Below are positions 8,360 through 15,823 of a stretch of 64,000 bases of DNA, in pieces. The stretch is from Streptomyces lanatus. Its GTDB lineage: Bacteria > Actinomycetota > Actinomycetes > Streptomycetales > Streptomycetaceae. A program made the translations under genes and the position numbers. The stretch spans positions 62,001 to 126,000 of the forward strand of contig NZ_BNBM01000015.1 in assembly GCF_014655715.1 (NCBI RefSeq), written 5' to 3'. A model generated the notes under the pieces. It did not search any database and was not told where the DNA came from. It saw nothing but the letters and a program-made list of their open reading frames with translations. Every line of letters starts with the position of its first letter. Position 1 is the first letter of the stretch.

Positions 8360-9048
8360 CCACCTCACTCGTAGCGGCGGGGGCCTGCCGGGTGCCCTGG
8401 GGGCCGGCCGCAGACGGCCTGCCCGGCGCCGCGCCCGCCGAACTGCCCGGTCTGACGGGCTTCGTCCTGTCCCGGTTCAACCCGCTGATCGCCGACGTAG
8501 TCGTGGACTGCCTCGGCGAGCCGGGCTCACCGCACGACCTGACCACGGGCCGCGCCGACCGCACCGCCATCGTGCTCGCCACGACCTACGGCGACACCAC
8601 GACATCCGACGTGGCCACCCAGCGGCTGGTGGCCGGCCAGGTGCACAGCCCGCTGCTGTTCTTCCAGTCGGTGACCACGTCCGTCCTCGGCCATCTGGCC
8701 AGGCAGTACGGCATCACCGGACCGATCAGCTGCATCTCGACCGGCGCCGACCCGGCCGCCGAGGCACTGACCCTGGCCGATCTGCTGCTGGCGGAGGACG
8801 ACGCGGACCAGGTGCTGGTCGTCGGCGTCGAGACGGCGGCCAACGAGCGCGTCGACTGGATCCACGAACGGGTCGACGAGCAGGGCGGGTTCGGGCCGCT
8901 GCCGTACGGCGACGCGGCGGTGGCGCTGCTGCTGCGCCGCGGCGGGGAGGGGACGGCGGCCCCGAAGTCGCGCTCATGGCCGCAGTACGGCTGGCTGGCC
9001 CCGCTCGTACAGCTGATCACCGACCACGACCTGAGGAGCAGCAAGTGA
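8356..9048 (+). CDS. Half-length ketosynthase-like protein, probable chain-length-factor partner
   Basis: 230-residue protein matching only the N-terminal half of the ketosynthase fold (Ketoacyl-synt_2-like). The region aligned with the KS active site reads 'CISTGADPAAEAL', with alanine rather than cysteine at the nucleophile position, and no His motifs follow. It therefore cannot condense on its own. Similar short KS-like proteins accompany the KS in aryl polyene loci and act as partner or chain-length subunit. It ends exactly at the GTG of the next gene, which has its own ribosome site, and no leftover KS-like coding sequence follows, so the short form looks native rather than frameshifted. 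Confidence 0.78.
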   Translation: MTTSLVAAGACRVPWGPAADGLPGAAPAELPGLTGFVLSRFNPLIADVVVDCLGEPGSPHDLTTGRADRTAIVLATTYGDTTTSDVATQRLVAGQVHSPLLFFQSVTTSVLGHLARQYGITGPISCISTGADPAAEALTLADLLLAEDDADQVLVVGVETAANERVDWIHERVDEQGGFGPLPYGDAAVALLLRRGGEGTAAPKSRSWPQYGWLAPLVQLITDHDLRSSK

Positions 9049-10160
9049 ACCGGATGGGCTTTGGCGCCTTCCTCTCCCCCCTCCACCCGCTCGGCGAGGA
9101 CCCCGCGCTGTCCCTGTGGCGCGACCTCGAACTCGCCGAGTGGCTCGACCGCCTCGGCTACGACGAACTCTGGGTCGGCGAGCACCACTCCGCCGGCTGG
9201 GGCACCGTCAGCTCCCCCGAGCTGTTCCTCGCCACCGCGGCCGAGCGGACCCGGCACATCCGGCTGGGCACGGGTGTGGTGAGCCTGCCGTACCACCACC
9301 CCTTCATGGTGGCGTCGCGGGCCGTGCAGCTGGGCCACCTGACGCGGGGCCGTTTCACCCTGGGCGTCGGGGCCGGTTCGATCCCCTCCGACATGCACTT
9401 CCTCGGCATCGACCCGGCCGACACCCGGCGTCGTACCGCCGAGTCCCTGGACGTGATCATGCGCCTGCTGGAGGGCTCCGAGCCGGTCACGCACCGTACG
9501 GACTGGTTCGAACTGCGCGACGCGCGGCTGCAGTTGCGGCCCCGGGGTGCTCTTCCCGTCGCCGTGTCCAGCGCGACCTCGCCGTTCGGGATGCGCCTCG
9601 CCGGGCAGTACGGGATCTCGCCGCTCTCCTTCGGGATGCCGCCGCGGCCCGGCAGCCAGATCGGCGACCTGGTCGGCCAGTGGCAGCACGCGCAGGAGTC
9701 GGCCGAGGAGCACGGCCGTACGCTCGACCGGGCCGACTGGCGGGTGACGCTGGCCGTGCATGTGTCGGAGAGCCGAGGGCGGGCCCTGGACGAGATCGTC
9801 GAGGGCTGGCAGCGCTACCGCAACGGGTACTGGTCCCTGGTGGGCGCGCCGCCCGTGCACTCGCGCGCCGACGCCGTGAAGGCGTTGGAGGAGGCCATCG
9901 ACCGGCGCGGGGTGATCGTGGGGTCGCCCGAGGAGTGCGTCGAGGCGATCCGCGACATCCAGGAGATCACGGGCGGCTTCGGCCATCTGCTGGTCACGGT
10001 CATGGACTGGGCCGACCGCGAGCCCATGAAGCGCAGCTTCGAATACCTCGCCCGCTTCGTGGCACCCCACTTCACGGGCGCGCTGAAGGGCGTGACCGAC
10101 TCCTACGACTGGACGTCGGAGCAGGCGGCACGGGCGCTGGCGGCGATGCGGCAGCAGTGA
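9045..10160 (+). CDS. Luciferase-like flavin-dependent monooxygenase (ring hydroxylase candidate)
   Basis: 371-residue LLM-class TIM-barrel oxygenase ('FGAFLSPLHPLGEDP', 'WVGEHHS', 'IRLGTGVVSLPYHHP', 'RFTLGVGAGS', 'VIVGSPEECVEAI'). Such enzymes use reduced FMN delivered by a separate reductase; a matching flavin reductase lies at 10966-11475. In asukamycin biosynthesis a two-component flavin oxygenase hydroxylates the 3,4-AHBA-derived ring at C4 before epoxidation, and this gene is the natural counterpart. GTG 9045 was chosen because GGAG lies about six bases upstream, and the start overlaps the previous stop by four bases. It ends the rightward operon at a strong hairpin. Confidence 0.85.
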   Translation: MNRMGFGAFLSPLHPLGEDPALSLWRDLELAEWLDRLGYDELWVGEHHSAGWGTVSSPELFLATAAERTRHIRLGTGVVSLPYHHPFMVASRAVQLGHLTRGRFTLGVGAGSIPSDMHFLGIDPADTRRRTAESLDVIMRLLEGSEPVTHRTDWFELRDARLQLRPRGALPVAVSSATSPFGMRLAGQYGISPLSFGMPPRPGSQIGDLVGQWQHAQESAEEHGRTLDRADWRVTLAVHVSESRGRALDEIVEGWQRYRNGYWSLVGAPPVHSRADAVKALEEAIDRRGVIVGSPEECVEAIRDIQEITGGFGHLLVTVMDWADREPMKRSFEYLARFVAPHFTGALKGVTDSYDWTSEQAARALAAMRQQ

Positions 10161-10170
10161 ACAGGTGAGG

Positions 10171-10203
10171 AAGGGGCCGCCGGGAAGATCCCGGCGGCCC
10201 CTT
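10171..10203. terminator. Bidirectional terminator hairpin
   Basis: Perfect 15-bp inverted repeat (AAGGGGCCGCCGGGA and its complement) with a 3-base loop. It lies between the convergent ends of the monooxygenase gene (+) and the ketoreductase gene (-), so it can stop both transcripts. Confidence 0.85.
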
Positions 10204-10215
10204 CTCGTGCGCCTC

Positions 10216-10941
10216 TCAGTGACCCATCCCCAGTCCGCCGTCCACCGGCACCACCGCACCGGTCACATACGACGCCCCCGGGGAGGCCAGCCAGAGCACC
10301 GCGGAGGCCACCTCCGCCGGGTCCGCGACCCGGCCCAGGGGGATGTCCTCGGTCATCCGGGCCCGCGTCCGGTCGGGCAGCTGTGCCGTCATGTCGGTGG
10401 CCACCAGGCCGGGGGCGACGACATTGACGGTGACGCCCCGTGAGCCGAGTTCGCGGGCCAGGGACCGGGCGAGACCGACGATGCCGGCCTTGCTCGCCGC
10501 GTAGTTGGTCTGGCCCAGGGAACCGCGCAGCGCCGCCACCGAGGAGACGAACACGATCCGTCCCGCGCGCCGGCGCAGCATCCCGGCGGAGGCGCGGCGC
10601 GCGGTGCGGAAGGCGCCGCCGAGGTTGGTGTCGAGCACCTGGAAGAACTGCGGGTCGCTCATCCTCGGCAGCAACTTGTCGTCGGTGACCCCTGCGTTGG
10701 AGACCAGTACGTCCACCGGCCCCTGCGCCGCCTCCACTTCGTCGAACGCCCGCGCCACCTGATCGGCGTCGGTGACGTCGCACTTGACGCCGAGCATCCC
10801 CTCGGGCGCGCCCGAACCGCGGTGCGTCACCGCGACCTTGTCGCCCTGTGCCGCGAACGCCCGGGCTACGGCCAGTCCGATGCCCCGGTTGCCGCCGGTG
10901 ACGAGGACCGAGCGTGCCTGCCGTGCCGTATCTGTCATCAC
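10216..10941 (-). CDS. Beta-ketoacyl-ACP reductase (FabG-like)
   Basis: 241-residue short-chain dehydrogenase. It has the NADPH-binding 'TGGNRGIG', 'SNAG', and the catalytic set Ser134, Tyr147 and Lys151 ('FVSSVAALRG', 'TNYAASKAG'). 'DLAGV'-type FabG features and the C-terminal 'VPVDGGLGMGH' support a ketoreductase that reduces beta-ketoacyl-ACP to the (R)-hydroxy form, the substrate for MaoC-type dehydration. Together with the KS and dehydratase pair it completes the polyene-forming cycle. GTG 10941 and ATG 10938 are both possible; GGAGG lies 9-12 bases upstream. It is the last gene of the leftward unit that starts with the PaaI-type thioesterase. Confidence 0.9.
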   Translation of the reverse strand: MMTDTARQARSVLVTGGNRGIGLAVARAFAAQGDKVAVTHRGSGAPEGMLGVKCDVTDADQVARAFDEVEAAQGPVDVLVSNAGVTDDKLLPRMSDPQFFQVLDTNLGGAFRTARRASAGMLRRRAGRIVFVSSVAALRGSLGQTNYAASKAGIVGLARSLARELGSRGVTVNVVAPGLVATDMTAQLPDRTRARMTEDIPLGRVADPAEVASAVLWLASPGASYVTGAVVPVDGGLGMGH

Positions 10942-10965
10942 TAATCCCTTCCTCCACGGCCCTCT

Positions 10966-11475
10966 TCAGGCCGACAGCCGCGCATAGGAGCCGCGGTGGT
11001 GGACCAGCGGCGGACGGACCTCCTCGGCCACGCCGAGCGTCTCCACCCGGCCGAGGTAGAGCAGATGGTCGCCGGCCGGATACCGGTGCGCGGTGGTGCA
11101 CTCCAGGGACACCAGCGCGTCGGGCACGAGCAGATGCCCGCCCGGACCGGTGGTGCCGCCCAGCAGCCGCTCGGCCACCAGGCCGCCGGGCCGGTCGCGC
11201 GCCGCGAACCGGCGGGACAACTCGCCCTGGTCCTGGGCCAGTACGTTCACGGCGAAGCCGCCGGCCGCGTCGATGGCCGGGACGAGCCGTCCGCCGTTGT
11301 TCACGCTCACCAGGACGAGGGTCGGTTCGAGAGAGATCGAGGCGATCGAGCTCGCGGTCATCGCCTCGGTGCCGGCGCCGTGTCCTACGGTGATCACGGC
11401 GATGCCCGTCGGGAAGTGGCCCATGGCCTCCCGGAACGCCCGCGGGTCCGGCGGTGCCGCCTGCGTGGACACCAT
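10966..11475 (-). CDS. Flavin reductase (FMN/FAD:NADH oxidoreductase)
   Basis: 169-residue protein of the flavin reductase-like split-barrel family, with 'FPTGIAVITVG' near the N-terminus, 'MTASSIASISLEPTLVLVSV' and a conserved 'FAVNVLAQDQ' segment. Such enzymes supply reduced flavin to two-component monooxygenases. The luciferase-like oxygenase at 9045-10160 is the obvious client, giving a pair comparable to the asukamycin hydroxylase and its reductase. It lies 24 bases upstream of the ketoreductase gene on the same strand and 24 bases after the thioesterase gene. Confidence 0.88.
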   Translation of the reverse strand: MVSTQAAPPDPRAFREAMGHFPTGIAVITVGHGAGTEAMTASSIASISLEPTLVLVSVNNGGRLVPAIDAAGGFAVNVLAQDQGELSRRFAARDRPGGLVAERLLGGTTGPGGHLLVPDALVSLECTTAHRYPAGDHLLYLGRVETLGVAEEVRPPLVHHRGSYARLSA

Positions 11476-11499
11476 TGATCCGCCTTTCGTTTCGGCTCG

Positions 11500-11967
11500 T
11501 CAGCGCTTGTGGACAAGACACGTCAGGCGGGCCGTGCAGGTGGGCCGCCCTTTGTCGTCGGTGATCTCGATCTGGTACGTCGCCACCCGGCTGCCCAGAT
11601 GCAGGGGCGTGCAGACGCCGGTGACCCGGCCGGAGCGCGCCGACCTGTGGTGCGTACAGGACAGTTCGAGTCCCGCGACGGCTCCTCGCGGCGCCACCCA
11701 CAGGCCGGCCGCGACCGAGCCGAGGGTCTCCGCGAGGACGGCGTTGGCCCCGCCGTGCAGCCAGCCGAAGGGCTGCATGTTGCCGCTCACCGGCATGGTC
11801 GCGACCACCCGCTCCGGCTCCGCGGAGACCACCTCGATCCCCATACGGGTGGCCAGTTGCTCGCCGGCCAGCGAGGGCGGGGCGACGATGACGTTGCGGT
11901 CGGGCACCTCCGGCGCCACGCCGTCTCCGTCCGGCCTCGCGTCTGCTGTCGGACTCTTGCTCCCCAT
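11500..11967 (-). CDS. PaaI-type hot-dog acyl thioesterase
   Basis: 155-residue hot-dog thioesterase: 'NMQPFGWLHGGANAVLAETLGS' carries the His-Gly-Gly and catalytic acid pattern of the PaaI/YdiI group. It would hydrolyse an acyl-CoA or acyl-ACP thioester; this could be release of a finished aryl polyene acid before C5N attachment, or removal of misprimed groups. It is a second thioesterase beside the alpha/beta hydrolase at 1152-1919. The first 35 residues are low-complexity and disordered. ATG 11967 follows GGGGAGAGGGG. First gene of a three-gene unit with the flavin reductase and ketoreductase. Confidence 0.83.
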   Translation of the reverse strand: MGSKSPTADARPDGDGVAPEVPDRNVIVAPPSLAGEQLATRMGIEVVSAEPERVVATMPVSGNMQPFGWLHGGANAVLAETLGSVAAGLWVAPRGAVAGLELSCTHHRSARSGRVTGVCTPLHLGSRVATYQIEITDDKGRPTCTARLTCLVHKR

Positions 11968-12105
11968 GGGCCCCTCTCCCCGTGCCGTGGTGCGCGGTGG
12001 TGCGCATCTCCACGGTCCTCGGGGCGGCGTGAACGGCCAAGACTCCACCGAGCTGACCGTTCGGGCAGGCCAGGGCGGCGGAACGGGGAGGTCCCGGAAC
12101 GCGGA

Positions 12106-12136
12106 ACATCCCGCCCCGGCGAGCGGGACGGGATGT
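12106..12136 (-). terminator. Terminator hairpin after the TetR gene
   Basis: Inverted repeat ACATCCCG...CGGGATGT with an inner CCCG/CGGG stem, one mismatch and a five-base loop, 19 bases past the TetR stop. It separates the regulatory transcript from the PaaI-flavin reductase-ketoreductase unit, whose promoter must then lie in 11968-12105. Confidence 0.7.
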
Positions 12137-12154
12137 ACGGGACGTGGGCCGGGG

Positions 12155-12769
12155 CTAGACCTGTGCCGGTCTGCTGCTGACCAGGTGCAGACCGCCCCAC
12201 GCGTGCTCGGCCGCCTGCTCGGCGCGCAGCGGTCGCGGATGCAGCAGCCAGCAGGAGATCAGGCCGATGAAGGCACCCGCCGAGCAGTGCGCCCGCAGCT
12301 CGACGCCGATGTCGTCGGGGCTGCCGGCGCCGGCCTGCGCCAGCTGTCGCGCGACCTGTTCGGCGAGCAGCTGGCGCAGCCGGTTCACGAAGCGGGCCGA
12401 CCCGCACGGGCCGAGCATGCGCCGGTAGAGCGTCGCGTCCGCCTCCACATGACGGAAGACCTGGACGAACTCGTCCGGCATCGCGTCGGGCAGGACGACC
12501 AGCGGGCAGTCCGCCGCGAGGCCGACCAGCTTGGCGAGCTGGTCCTCCATCGAGTCGAGCATCAGCGCGTCGAGGTCCGGGTAGTGCTGGTAGACCGTGG
12601 CGCGGTTGACGGTCGCCCGCTCGGCCACGTTGGCGATGGTGATGGTCGCGAGCTCACGCTCGGCGGCGAGCTCCAGTGCCGCGGCCCGCAGCAGTGCCCG
12701 GGTCCTGAGGACTCGGGGATCGGTGCGCTTGCCGGCGGCTTCCGGGCCTTCCGGGGTCGTATCAGCCAT
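12155..12769 (-). CDS. TetR-family transcriptional regulator
   Basis: 204-residue repressor-type protein. The N-terminal helix-turn-helix is clear ('TIANVAERATVNRATVYQHYPDLDALM', seen in two pieces around residues 43-70), followed by a divergent ligand-binding domain. TetR proteins usually repress exporter genes until a ligand binds. A candidate operator (12793-12804) lies 24 bases upstream of its ATG, and two copies of the same palindrome precede the exporter at the left edge, so it probably senses the cluster product and controls its export and its own synthesis. It starts 18 bases after the LuxR gene ends. Confidence 0.9.
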   Translation of the reverse strand: MADTTPEGPEAAGKRTDPRVLRTRALLRAAALELAAERELATITIANVAERATVNRATVYQHYPDLDALMLDSMEDQLAKLVGLAADCPLVVLPDAMPDEFVQVFRHVEADATLYRRMLGPCGSARFVNRLRQLLAEQVARQLAQAGAGSPDDIGVELRAHCSAGAFIGLISCWLLHPRPLRAEQAAEHAWGGLHLVSSRPAQV

Positions 12770-12787
12770 TAGCCCAGGCTATACCCG

Positions 12788-13507
12788 TTAGGCAACACGT
12801 GTCGCCGACTGCGGCGTGGCCATGGCCCGCCCCAGGCCGGTGAGCAGGCCGTCCTCCATGGCACGGACGACGGCGAGCGTGCGGTTGGGGCAGTTCAGCT
12901 TGGCGAGCACATTGCCCACCAGGCGCTTCACCCCGTGCTCGGAGATCTGCAGCCGCCGGGCGGCCTGCTTGTTGCTCAGGCCCTCGGCGACCAGGTGCAG
13001 CACCTCCAGTTCACGGGGCGTGAGCATGGTGCCCGGCGCGCCCCAGGGCCGTGCCTCGGCCGCGGCCGGCCCGGTCTGCCGCAGCACCCGGCGGGCCAGG
13101 GTGGCCGACACATAGAACTTGCCGGCCATGACGTCGGAGACGGCGTCGGCGAAGACCTCCGGGGTCAGACCCGCCCAGTCGACGAGCGCGTGCACACAGG
13201 AGTGCGCGCTCTGCGGCAGATCGACCCCGTCGGCTGCGTCGACGAGAAGCAGCAGCCGTACGTCGCGGGCGCTGAGCCCTTCGGTGGCGGCCAGGTTCTG
13301 GGTGGCGGCGAGCTCCGCGCCCGAGACCACCACGAGGTCGAAGGCATCGGCACCGCACGAGGCGAGGGCCTCGTCGCCGGTGTTGAAGCTCAGGACGCTG
13401 TGGACGCTTCCGAGACGGCGGAGCATGCCCTCGACGCCGTACCTGCTGACCTCGTTCTCGAGAATCAGCGCTATTTTGAGGCTGCTCTCATCCGGTCGGG
13501 TGAACAC
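12788..13507 (-). CDS. LuxR/NarL-type regulator with a degenerate receiver domain
   Basis: 239-residue cluster regulator. The N-terminal half resembles a response-regulator receiver ('LKIALILENEVSRYGVEGML', 'DAFDLVVVSGAEL') but the acidic pocket normally holding two Asp residues reads 'LEN', and no clear phosphoacceptor Asp is seen. The C-terminal half is a LuxR helix-turn-helix ('LTPRELEVLHLVAEGLSNKQAARRLQISE' around residues 165-195). It is probably an orphan activator controlled by abundance or ligand rather than by a kinase. GTG 13507 was chosen because GGGGGAG sits six bases upstream; it lies inside the 3' end of the phosphopantetheinyl transferase gene (20-base overlap). Confidence 0.85.
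   Translation of the reverse strand: MFTRPDESSLKIALILENEVSRYGVEGMLRRLGSVHSVLSFNTGDEALASCGADAFDLVVVSGAELAATQNLAATEGLSARDVRLLLLVDAADGVDLPQSAHSCVHALVDWAGLTPEVFADAVSDVMAGKFYVSATLARRVLRQTGPAAAEARPWGAPGTMLTPRELEVLHLVAEGLSNKQAARRLQISEHGVKRLVGNVLAKLNCPNRTLAVVRAMEDGLLTGLGRAMATPQSATRVA
12793..12804. promoter_or_regulatory. Candidate TetR autoregulatory operator
   Basis: CAACACGTGTCG, a copy of the CRACANNTGTYG palindrome with the exact core ACACGTGT. It overlaps the last codons of the LuxR gene and lies 24 bases before the TetR ATG. It differs at a single base from the site at 1114-1125 upstream of the exporter. Confidence 0.55.
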
Positions 13508-14219
13508 TTTCTTCTCCCCCAAAAAGAAGTGACAATTCTTGTATGGACTGTGGTGTGGACTGAACGGCAAAAGCCGAGCAATAATCTTCGACAGGTGGCA
13601 GGTCGAGCACCAGCCACGCTCCGATGTCATGACCCGGAACGCGATGATTCACTTTCGCGATCCGCGACCACGGCTGTACGCCCACCGTGCGCAGGTCCGC
13701 CTCGACCCCGATCCCACTCGCCTTGACCACGGCTTCCTTCCGTGTCCAGCAGCGCATGAACTCGGTGTTCCGGCTCTCCCGCGCGGCGCCGCGCAGATGT
13801 TCCCGCTCGTGCTCGCTCAGTACCCCGGCCGCGAGCGTGCCGTGGTCCGTGGCGCGCACGCGCTCCAGATCGACGCCCACCCGGATTCCGTTCGCGGCGG
13901 CGCACAGCCATCGCGGACCGCATCGGGACAGGCTGAACTCCCAGGTCGTTTCCGGATACTGGATGTAGGGCCGGCCATGGCGGACCCGGCCGCAGCCGGC
14001 ACAAGGATGCCGGGCGAACCTGATCTCCCACGGCTCCATGCCGAGGAGCCGGCCTAGGTGGCGCCGAACCTGAGCGTGCGCGGCGGCGAAGTGCGCGGCG
14101 CGCACCGGATCATGGAAAGCCGAGAACCTCCGTTGCTCCTCGGCCGACAGGACATCCAGATCCACGGCGCACGACTGGCCGTCGGACCGGCCCGACCACA
14201 ATGTCAGGGTGCCGGTCAC
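13488..14219 (-). CDS. Sfp-type 4'-phosphopantetheinyl transferase
   Basis: 243-residue transferase that attaches the CoA-derived arm to carrier-protein serines. The Mg-binding 'GVDLERVR' (Asp117, Glu119) and 'RCWTRKEAVVKASG' (Trp158, Lys161, Glu162, Lys166) signatures are intact. The N-terminal 'RRFSAFHDPVRAAHFAAAHAQVR' region (in two halves) is typical of Sfp/Gsp enzymes. It is the likely activator of the two cluster ACPs. No strong ribosome site precedes the GTG start at 14219. The gene is first in a unit with the LuxR and TetR regulators and overlaps the LuxR gene. Confidence 0.9.
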   Translation of the reverse strand: MTGTLTLWSGRSDGQSCAVDLDVLSAEEQRRFSAFHDPVRAAHFAAAHAQVRRHLGRLLGMEPWEIRFARHPCAGCGRVRHGRPYIQYPETTWEFSLSRCGPRWLCAAANGIRVGVDLERVRATDHGTLAAGVLSEHEREHLRGAARESRNTEFMRCWTRKEAVVKASGIGVEADLRTVGVQPWSRIAKVNHRVPGHDIGAWLVLDLPPVEDYCSAFAVQSTPQSIQELSLLFGGEESVHPTG

Positions 14220-14566
14220 CGGCGGCGAAACGGGCTACTTGGCACCGGGAAAACAGAGCGTCGTTCTCACGAGAATTCCTCCCCCACCTTTTCCCTCACG
14301 TTCAGCGGGCCGACCGGAATCTGATCGTCATCGAAAAGTCTCGGCGCCAGCCCGAGTTCCATGCAACACGGGGCCACTGTAATTTTTCTGTAGTTCCCGG
14401 AATGGAGAATTCCCCTGCCGCCCCGCTCAGGGTGCCCGTTCGGCCACCCGCCGGGTGGCCCCGTGGGCAGCCGGAAGTCGCCGTCCCTGCGGGCACGGCC
14501 CGTCCGCCCTGCCGCGACGAGGATGCTGCTGACCCAGTCGGCGTGAGCAGGAGGAGAGGAACCGAG
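14220..14566. promoter_or_regulatory. Divergent promoter region between PPTase and FAD monooxygenase genes
   Basis: 347 bases with no credible gene. It is less GC-rich than its flanks, especially around 14310-14420. Two identical GAGAATTCC 9-mers lie at 14271-14279 and 14405-14413, both inside purine-rich then C-rich runs. A ribosome site, AGGAGAGGA, lies just before the TTG start at 14567. Likely holds promoters in both directions and perhaps the target of the LuxR regulator; no consensus promoter was assigned. Confidence 0.5.
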
Positions 14567-15751
14567 TTGAGCACCCAATCCCCGCCGGGACCGGACATCG
14601 AGGCCGACGTCTGTGTGGTCGGCAGTGGCGCGACAGCGCTCTTCGCGGCGCTGCTGTGCGCCCGCCACGGCCATACGGTCGTGCTGGCCTCGCCGCAGGA
14701 GGAGTTCGAGCCGGCCGGCGCCGGCATCTCACCGCTCCTCGCCCCGCCCACGCTCCAGCTCCTCGCGGAGCAGGGCGTGGAGGAGGAGCTGATCCGGGAC
14801 GGCCGGCGCGTCCTCGGCGTGGACGACCACGGCACCACGGGCCTGCTCTCCCGCTGGCGCTACACCGACCACCCCGGCATCGCCCGCCCCCATGGCCTGA
14901 CCGTCACCACCGGCACCCTCGTCCAGGCACTCCTGGCCCGGCTGCGCGACGAGCCCGGGGTCCGCGTCCACACCGGCGTGAGCGTCACCGCACTGACGCA
15001 GGACGACGACGGGGTACGGCTGACCACCACCGGCGGCGCCATCCGTGCCGCCTACGCCGTCGCCGCGGACGGCCGGGCCTCGGCGCTGCGCGAGCTGACC
15101 GGCATCGGCCTCGACGTACGTACCTTCGACCGCCCCGCGTGGCTCGTGGTCACGCCCGACGTCCCGGGCCGCGACCCCGTCCTCCTCGTCCGGCACCAGG
15201 CCCCGGCCGCGCTGTTCACCATCCCGATCCCGCCCGAGTCCCTCGCCGTCGTCTGGTCGCCGGACCGGGACCAGGAGGAGGCGCTGGAGCAGGGCGGCCC
15301 GGCGGCGCTGGCCGAGCAGCTCCGCTCCGTGGACCCGGAGCTGGCGGACTGGCTGGAGCGGTCGCGGGACCGGGTGTCGCCCCTGATCCGGCTCGCCTTC
15401 TCCCTCTGGCGGGCCGACCGCTGGCGGGCCGGCCGGGTGCTCGTGCTCGGCGAGAGCGCACACGGCCTGCACACCCTGGGCGGCCAGGGCCTCAACCAGT
15501 CGCTCCAGGACGGCGCCTCACTGGCCCGCGCCGTCCACGACACGCTCACCACCGGGGACGGCACCCGCGTCGACGACTACGAGCGCATCCGACGGCCGCA
15601 TGTGGAGAAGCTCCAGGACTTCCAGTGGAACCTCCAGCCGCTGCGCTCGTACAGCCCGGCCCCGCCCACGCGGGGCGCGCACGAGGACTTCATCGAGGCG
15701 ATGACCCGCCTGGACCCGGCCCTGGCCGGACAGTTGGCGGCGTCCGGCTGA
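14567..15751 (+). CDS. FAD-dependent monooxygenase (class A), epoxidase candidate
   Basis: 394-residue flavoprotein of the PHBH fold. The FAD-binding 'VVGSGATALFAALL', the 'AADGRAS' (DG) motif and the 'VLVLGESAHGLHTLGGQGLNQSL' region (second FAD motif, usually GDAAH) are in order. In asukamycin biosynthesis an FAD monooxygenase epoxidises the hydroxylated ring to the final epoxyquinol, so this gene is the counterpart candidate; a different hydroxylation cannot be excluded. A TTG start at 14567 is chosen because AGGAGAGGA lies just upstream; an in-frame GTG at 14543 has no such site. The only gene on this strand between 10.2 and 22.3 kb. Confidence 0.85.
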   Translation: MSTQSPPGPDIEADVCVVGSGATALFAALLCARHGHTVVLASPQEEFEPAGAGISPLLAPPTLQLLAEQGVEEELIRDGRRVLGVDDHGTTGLLSRWRYTDHPGIARPHGLTVTTGTLVQALLARLRDEPGVRVHTGVSVTALTQDDDGVRLTTTGGAIRAAYAVAADGRASALRELTGIGLDVRTFDRPAWLVVTPDVPGRDPVLLVRHQAPAALFTIPIPPESLAVVWSPDRDQEEALEQGGPAALAEQLRSVDPELADWLERSRDRVSPLIRLAFSLWRADRWRAGRVLVLGESAHGLHTLGGQGLNQSLQDGASLARAVHDTLTTGDGTRVDDYERIRRPHVEKLQDFQWNLQPLRSYSPAPPTRGAHEDFIEAMTRLDPALAGQLAASG

Positions 15752-15769
15752 TCCGGGCTCCGCACCCCG

Positions 15770-15806
15770 GCGGGGCTCCAGGTGCGCTGCGCGCCCGGAG
15801 CCCCGC
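15770..15806. terminator. Terminator hairpin between convergent genes
   Basis: A 10-bp perfect stem (GCGGGGCTCC/GGAGCCCCGC) with a 17-base loop sits in the 72-base gap between the convergent FAD monooxygenase (+) and acyl-CoA ligase (-) genes, so it can serve both. Confidence 0.65.
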
Positions 15807-15823
15807 TCGTCGTGTCCGGCCGC

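Noticed and set aside
8356..9048. The short KS-like gene as a frameshifted chain-length factor
   Set aside because: The following gene begins at its stop codon with its own ribosome site, and no other frame nearby continues the KS fold.
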